Part shown: positions 60,210-64,000 of the stretch, one piece after another
Layout of the letters: the number at the start of each line of letters is the position of its first letter
Position numbering within the stretch: position 1 is the stretch's first letter
Origin: Pseudomonas sp. PB101
Lineage (GTDB): Bacteria > Pseudomonadota > Gammaproteobacteria > Pseudomonadales > Pseudomonadaceae
Length of the DNA stretch: 64,000 nt
Assembly (NCBI RefSeq): GCF_009764265.1
Contig: NZ_RWIR01000060.1
Coordinates: forward strand, 1 to 64,000
Reading direction: 5' to 3'
Made by a program: the position numbers and the translations under genes
The notes under the pieces: model-generated
The model's input: the letters and a program-made list of their open reading frames with translations, nothing else
What the model was told of the DNA's origin: nothing
Database searches by the model: none

Positions 60210-62394
60210 CGGTGTAGGCGTGCTTGCGCTGGTTGATTTCGTCTAGCACCGGAAGCAGTTCGGTCAGCGGCACCGGCCGGCTGAGCAGATAGCCCTGGAC
60301 GAAGTCACAGCCATGGTCTTCCAGGAACTGGTATTGCTCGAAGGTTTCGACCCCTTCGGTGACCACTTGCAGTTGCAGGGTGTGGGCCATGACGATAATC
60401 GCCTGGACAATCTCCATGTCCTGGGTCGCCTTGGGGATGTCCTGGATGAACGAGCGGTCGATTTTCAGCGTGTTGAGCGGCAAGCGCTTGAGGTAGGCCA
60501 GGGATGAGTAGCCGGTGCCGAAGTCATCGATGGACAGCGATACGCCGAGGGCGCGTATCTGTCGCAGCAACACCAGTGTGTTGGCGATATTGCCCATCAA
60601 GGCATTTTCCGTGACTTCCAGTTCCAGCCGCTGGGGCGCCACCCCGGCCACCCGCAATGCGAACTCGATTTCATCGGCGAGTTCTTCACGCGCCAGGTTA
60701 AGGGGCGAGCAATTCACGGCGATCTTCAGGTCTTCACAGCCCTGGCGCGACAACTCGGCCAGATCCTCGCAGGCCTTGCGCAGCACCCAGTTGTCCAGCT
60801 CGGCGATCAGGCCGTTGGCCTCGGCGATGGCGATAAAACGATCCGGTACAAGGAAACCGTGGACCGGGTGCTGCCAGCGGATCAAGGCTTCGAGCTTGCT
60901 GACCTGACCGGTCTTGAGGTCGTATATCGGTTGGTAGTAGAGCATCAGGCCGGAGTCTTCACGCAGGGCGTGGCGCAACTCTTCTTCCAGTTGCAGCTCC
61001 AGCGTGGCACGGGTTTTCAGGTTGGCGCTGAAAAAATTCAGGCCGTTGCGGCCGCTGCCCTTGGACTGATACAGCGCCAGGTCGGCGTTCTTCAGCAGTT
61101 CTTCACAGGTCTTGCCGTCTTCCGGAAACAGGCTGATGCCGATGCTGGTGGTCATCACCATGCGCCGTCCGGCCAGCTCGATGGGATCCTTCATTTTAAG
61201 CATGATCCGTTGCGCCAGCTGGCGCGCCTCGTCACGGTCATGCAGGTCGATGAGCAGGCAGAACTCGTCGCCGCCGAAGCGTGCGACCACATCTTCGTGA
61301 CTGCGAACCGAGCTCTTGATGTGCCCGGCAAGCACTTTGAGCAACTCGTCGCCGGCATCGTGGCCAAGGCTGTCGTTGATCCGCTTGAAATGGTCGATGT
61401 CCAGGAACAGGACCGCCAGCATTCCGCCTTCGTTGGTTTTCTCGATGAGTTTTTCGGCGAAGATCTGATTGAACCCTCGGCGGTTGATCAGGTTGGTCAG
61501 CGCGTCGTAGTGCGCCACCTGTTGCAGCGACATGCGCGCCTGATCCAGCTGGCTGAGCAGGGAGTTGACCCGTTGCAGGTCGTGGTCCTTGTGTTGCAGT
61601 TTCTTGTCCGCCAGTGCAGCGCTGATGCTGCTGCCGATGATCAGCAGCGTCATGACCGTCACGGTCAGCGCCAGTTGCAGGTGACTGTGCTCGCCGTTCT
61701 GCGCAGGCAGGCTGCCTTCGGGCAGCACCAGGTTGAAGGCGGCCATGGCCGTGAGGTGCATGCCGAGGATGCCCGCCCCGAGCAACAGGCTGGCGCAGTA
61801 TTTGAAGAGCTGATGCAGCATGCCGGCGCCGTTGCGCAGATACCAGGCCAGCAACAAGGCTGCCAGCGCGGCGCCGATCGCGATCGCGATGGACAGGGCA
61901 AACAGGCCTGGGTGGTAATAGACCGAAGCACTGGAGTGCATGGCCGTCATGCCCACGTAATGCATGGTCGCGATACCCAGGCCAACCCCGATGGATGCCT
62001 TCAGGCACCGTTGAAAACTCAAATCAGGACGACTGAGGGTCTGCATGGCCAGCCACGCGGCGAGCAGCGCGATGGTCAGCGAGAACACCGTGACAGGCAG
62101 TTGATAGTGCAGGTCGACGGGCGCCTGGAATGCCAGCATCCCGACGAAGTGCATGGCCCAGATACCGCCGGCCAGGCACCCGCTGCCCACCCAGCGCCAG
62201 CGCGTCTGGGATGCGGATTTTTCAGCGTGAGCAACCCGCTCGGCCATGTCCAGCGTCGCGAAACTGCCGACGCAGGCGACCAGATAAGCCAGCAGCACCA
62301 GAAAAGGGTCATGTGTGCAATTGAGTATGACCTGTCCACTCTCTGGTAGCTCGGTAATGAAATGCACACCAAGCCACTCCATAGCATGCCCCAT
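60166..62394 (-). CDS. MHYT-GGDEF-EAL membrane protein, cyclic-di-GMP turnover (MucR-like)
   Basis: The 742-residue protein has seven membrane helices carrying the MHYT sensor with three MH motifs (AMHF 80-83, TMHY 143-146, GMHL 211-214), proposed to bind copper and to sense O2, CO or NO. The diguanylate cyclase domain has intact GGDEF at 374-378. The RxxD inhibitory site reads SHED, so product inhibition may be lost. The phosphodiesterase domain starts near 480 with intact EAL (502-504). The layout is that of P. aeruginosa MucR, a nitric-oxide and alginate regulator. Net direction of c-di-GMP change is not predictable. ATG at 62394. Confidence 0.92.
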   Translation of the reverse strand: MGHAMEWLGVHFITELPESGQVILNCTHDPFLVLLAYLVACVGSFATLDMAERVAHAEKSASQTRWRWVGSGCLAGGIWAMHFVGMLAFQAPVDLHYQLPVTVFSLTIALLAAWLAMQTLSRPDLSFQRCLKASIGVGLGIATMHYVGMTAMHSSASVYYHPGLFALSIAIAIGAALAALLLAWYLRNGAGMLHQLFKYCASLLLGAGILGMHLTAMAAFNLVLPEGSLPAQNGEHSHLQLALTVTVMTLLIIGSSISAALADKKLQHKDHDLQRVNSLLSQLDQARMSLQQVAHYDALTNLINRRGFNQIFAEKLIEKTNEGGMLAVLFLDIDHFKRINDSLGHDAGDELLKVLAGHIKSSVRSHEDVVARFGGDEFCLLIDLHDRDEARQLAQRIMLKMKDPIELAGRRMVMTTSIGISLFPEDGKTCEELLKNADLALYQSKGSGRNGLNFFSANLKTRATLELQLEEELRHALREDSGLMLYYQPIYDLKTGQVSKLEALIRWQHPVHGFLVPDRFIAIAEANGLIAELDNWVLRKACEDLAELSRQGCEDLKIAVNCSPLNLAREELADEIEFALRVAGVAPQRLELEVTENALMGNIANTLVLLRQIRALGVSLSIDDFGTGYSSLAYLKRLPLNTLKIDRSFIQDIPKATQDMEIVQAIIVMAHTLQLQVVTEGVETFEQYQFLEDHGCDFVQGYLLSRPVPLTELLPVLDEINQRKHAYTVTTLSLAHGTSALM

Positions 62395-62472
62395 CGTTAT
62401 CCCTCAGGCCGGCGCAAGAGCGCCGACGAATGTCTTGGAGTATAGAGGGCATGGGTGGAGCGCAAGCGGTAG

Positions 62473-62508
62473 TGGCACATTGGTGCCAATCATTTTTACA
62501 TTAGCCTA
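62473..62508 (-). promoter_or_regulatory. Inverted repeats upstream of the MHYT gene
   Basis: TGGCAC-ATTG-GTGCCA (62473-62488) is followed by ATTAG-C-CTAAT about 10 bp later. Both lie 79-114 bp before the MHYT gene start. They may be an operator or part of the promoter; no regulator is known. Confidence 0.35.
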
Positions 62509-62528
62509 ATAGCGATTGGTGCTAATAC

Positions 62529-62894
62529 TCAGGCGATTTGCTTCTGAGGCGTCTCGAACGCGGGTTGCAGCGCCGGCAAGCCGAAGGCGGCGCGGGCGGC
62601 GTCGCAATCTGGGTTGGCCAGGCCATCGACCCAGGACGCATCGAACTCCCGACAGGTGCTGGAGCGTTTTTCGTAGATCGAGCACTGCACCGTACTGCCG
62701 ACATCTCCCACCAGGCTGGTGCAGCGCACGGGTTTGCAGCCGGTGCCGATCATCGCGACCCGGCTGGGGCTGATCTGCTCGACAAGCTCATCGGGTACCG
62801 TCCCCCCGGACGAGGCGCACTCACCCCAGAAAAATGACACGCGAAAATGAGAACAGCAGGCACCGCAATTCAGACACGGACTGGCTTCGGACAT
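62529..62894 (-). CDS. YkgJ-type cysteine cluster protein
   Basis: The 121-residue protein begins with CLNCGACC (Cys8, 11, 14, 15) and has further cysteines (GCKPVRC, QCSIYEKRSSTCREF, DCDAARAA), as expected of zinc/iron-sulfur binding in the YkgJ/UPF0153 group. It lies 134 bp upstream of the MHYT gene on the same strand and could be co-transcribed with it. Function is not known. Confidence 0.88.
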   Translation of the reverse strand: MSEASPCLNCGACCSHFRVSFFWGECASSGGTVPDELVEQISPSRVAMIGTGCKPVRCTSLVGDVGSTVQCSIYEKRSSTCREFDASWVDGLANPDCDAARAAFGLPALQPAFETPQKQIA

Positions 62895-63145
62895 GGGCGA
62901 TTATCGTAAGGAGAGTGGAGACACAGGGGGGGAATCAAGGCCGCTATTCTAGGCTTCGCCATCGGCTTGGGAAGGGGGGGCGAGAGGTATTTTTCATCAA
63001 CCGGACGGGCTGCGAAATACCCTGTGAGTGTGCGCCATGGGCAGGTATCAGCCTGGCGAATAATGAAAGACAGTTGTGCCTGGCCTGTCTAGATTGCAAA
63101 GTCCGGGGGCAGTGACGCCCCAATAACAATAAAAGAGACGGATCC

Positions 63146-64000
63146 ATGCAGAACTCGACCCAAGCGGCCAATGCCTGGCGCATCCTGTTCCTGTTGTTCC
63201 TGGCCAACCTGTTCAATTTTTTCGACCGCACCATCCCGGCCATCATCATCGAGCCCATTCGCATGGAGTGGCACCTCAGTGATTTCCAGTTGGGGATCAT
63301 CGGGACGGCATTCACCCTCGTCTACGCCATTGCCGGCTTGCCGCTCGGACGCATGGCCGATACCGGCTCGCGCAGCAAGCTGATGGGGTGGGGGCTGGCG
63401 GTGTGGAGCGGGTTGACCGCCGTCAACGGCATGGTGGGCAGTTTCTGGAGTTTCCTGATCGTGCGCATGGGCGTGGGCATTGGTGAGGCCAGTTACGCGC
63501 CAGCCGCCAACTCGCTGATCGGCGACCTGTTTCCGGCGCACCGCCGGGCCCGGGCCATGGGTATCTTCATGCTCGGGCTGCCATTGGGGCTGTTGCTGGC
63601 GTTCTTCACCATCGGCGCGATGGTCAAGGCCTTCGACAGCTGGCGCGCACCGTTCTTTATCGCGGCGGTGCCCGGGCTGATCCTTGCGATCTTCATGTTT
63701 TTCATCAAGGAACCGAAGCGCGGCGCCGCCGAGAGCGTTCAGGTCTCGCAGGAAAAGATCGATCGGCCGATCCGGCGGGTATTGGCAGTGCCGACCTTCC
63801 TGTGGCTGGTGATGGCCGGCCTGTGTTTCAACTTCGCCACCTATGCCTGCAACTCGTTCCTGGTGCCGATGCTGCAGCGTTATTTCCTGATGCCATTGCA
63901 GGAAGCGGCGGTCGCTACCGGGGTTATCGTCGGCGTGACCGGGTTGGTCGGCCTGACCCTGGGCGGCTGGATCGCGGACAAGATTCACCAGCGAGTCGCC
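63146..64000 (+). CDS. MFS transporter (spinster-like), 3' end cut by the window
   Basis: The first 285 codons of an MFS permease are present, with no stop before the window end. The N-terminus (ILFLLFLANLFNFFDRTIPAIIIEPIR) has the charged Asp-Arg seen in spinster/YajR-type carriers. The loop 2-3 motif A is PLGRMADTGSRSKLMG. About eight membrane helices are visible. Substrate is unknown. A GAGACGG ribosome-like site precedes the ATG at 63146. Confidence 0.85.
   Translation, partial: MQNSTQAANAWRILFLLFLANLFNFFDRTIPAIIIEPIRMEWHLSDFQLGIIGTAFTLVYAIAGLPLGRMADTGSRSKLMGWGLAVWSGLTAVNGMVGSFWSFLIVRMGVGIGEASYAPAANSLIGDLFPAHRRARAMGIFMLGLPLGLLLAFFTIGAMVKAFDSWRAPFFIAAVPGLILAIFMFFIKEPKRGAAESVQVSQEKIDRPIRRVLAVPTFLWLVMAGLCFNFATYACNSFLVPMLQRYFLMPLQEAAVATGVIVGVTGLVGLTLGGWIADKIHQRVA

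Overview
The window looks like core chromosome of a Pseudomonas of the fluorescens group. It has high GC, ATGA-overlapping operons, an aotJQMOP-type and a braCDEFG-type amino acid transporter, an MHYT-GGDEF-EAL regulator, and many short REP/REPIN palindromes at the 3' ends of genes. I assign this from gene content and order, not from a search. No insertion sequence, prophage, CRISPR array or rRNA operon is visible.

Layout. 1-10.3 kb: a YehS-type protein, an RsuA-like pseudouridine synthase, a GNAT acetyltransferase, rimO, kup, then the mprF-virJ pair (lysyl-phosphatidylglycerol synthesis/flipping and hydrolysis) and two tandem initiator tRNA genes, each with its own promoter and terminator. 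10.5-19.2 kb: dinB behind a LexA box, a lipoprotein, proS, ampG, an alkyltransferase-like protein, a DUF481 outer-membrane protein, a cold-shock protein and dcd. 19.3-23.5 kb: an aotJQMOP-like operon without argR. 23.7-29.1 kb: an ATP-dependent ligase with its MBL exonuclease, and a penicillin-acylase-type lipoprotein. 29.3-35.1 kb: an isochorismatase-like hydrolase, a SEC-C/YchJ/LEA operon, two tandem OmpA lipoproteins, DUF1145, a collagen-like secreted protein and a CopD-like membrane protein divergent from dinG across a LexA box. 35.2-46.6 kb: dinG, a GH50-like glycosidase, an EstB-like hydrolase, a third OmpA lipoprotein with a histone-like tail, pdxH, a glycine-zipper lipoprotein, nhaA and a cysteine-synthase-like enzyme. 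46.7-56.6 kb: an FAD oxidoreductase, a divergent SDR/LysR pair, the branched-chain amino acid transporter and DUF2288. 56.9-64 kb: a large tubulin/FtsZ-superfamily protein, a beta-hydroxyacid dehydrogenase, the MHYT-GGDEF-EAL protein, a YkgJ-type cysteine-cluster protein and an MFS transporter cut by the window end.

The most notable locus is the 733-residue protein at 56915-59116. It carries, in order, recognisable T1, T3, T4, T6 and T7 loops of the FtsZ/tubulin GTPase fold, including the two T7 acidic residues, but it is not FtsZ and has a long unexplained C-terminal half. Other points are two LexA boxes (dinB, dinG), a perfect 16-bp palindrome upstream of braC, probable terminators just after both binding-protein genes inside transporter operons, and several enzymes with a replaced catalytic residue.
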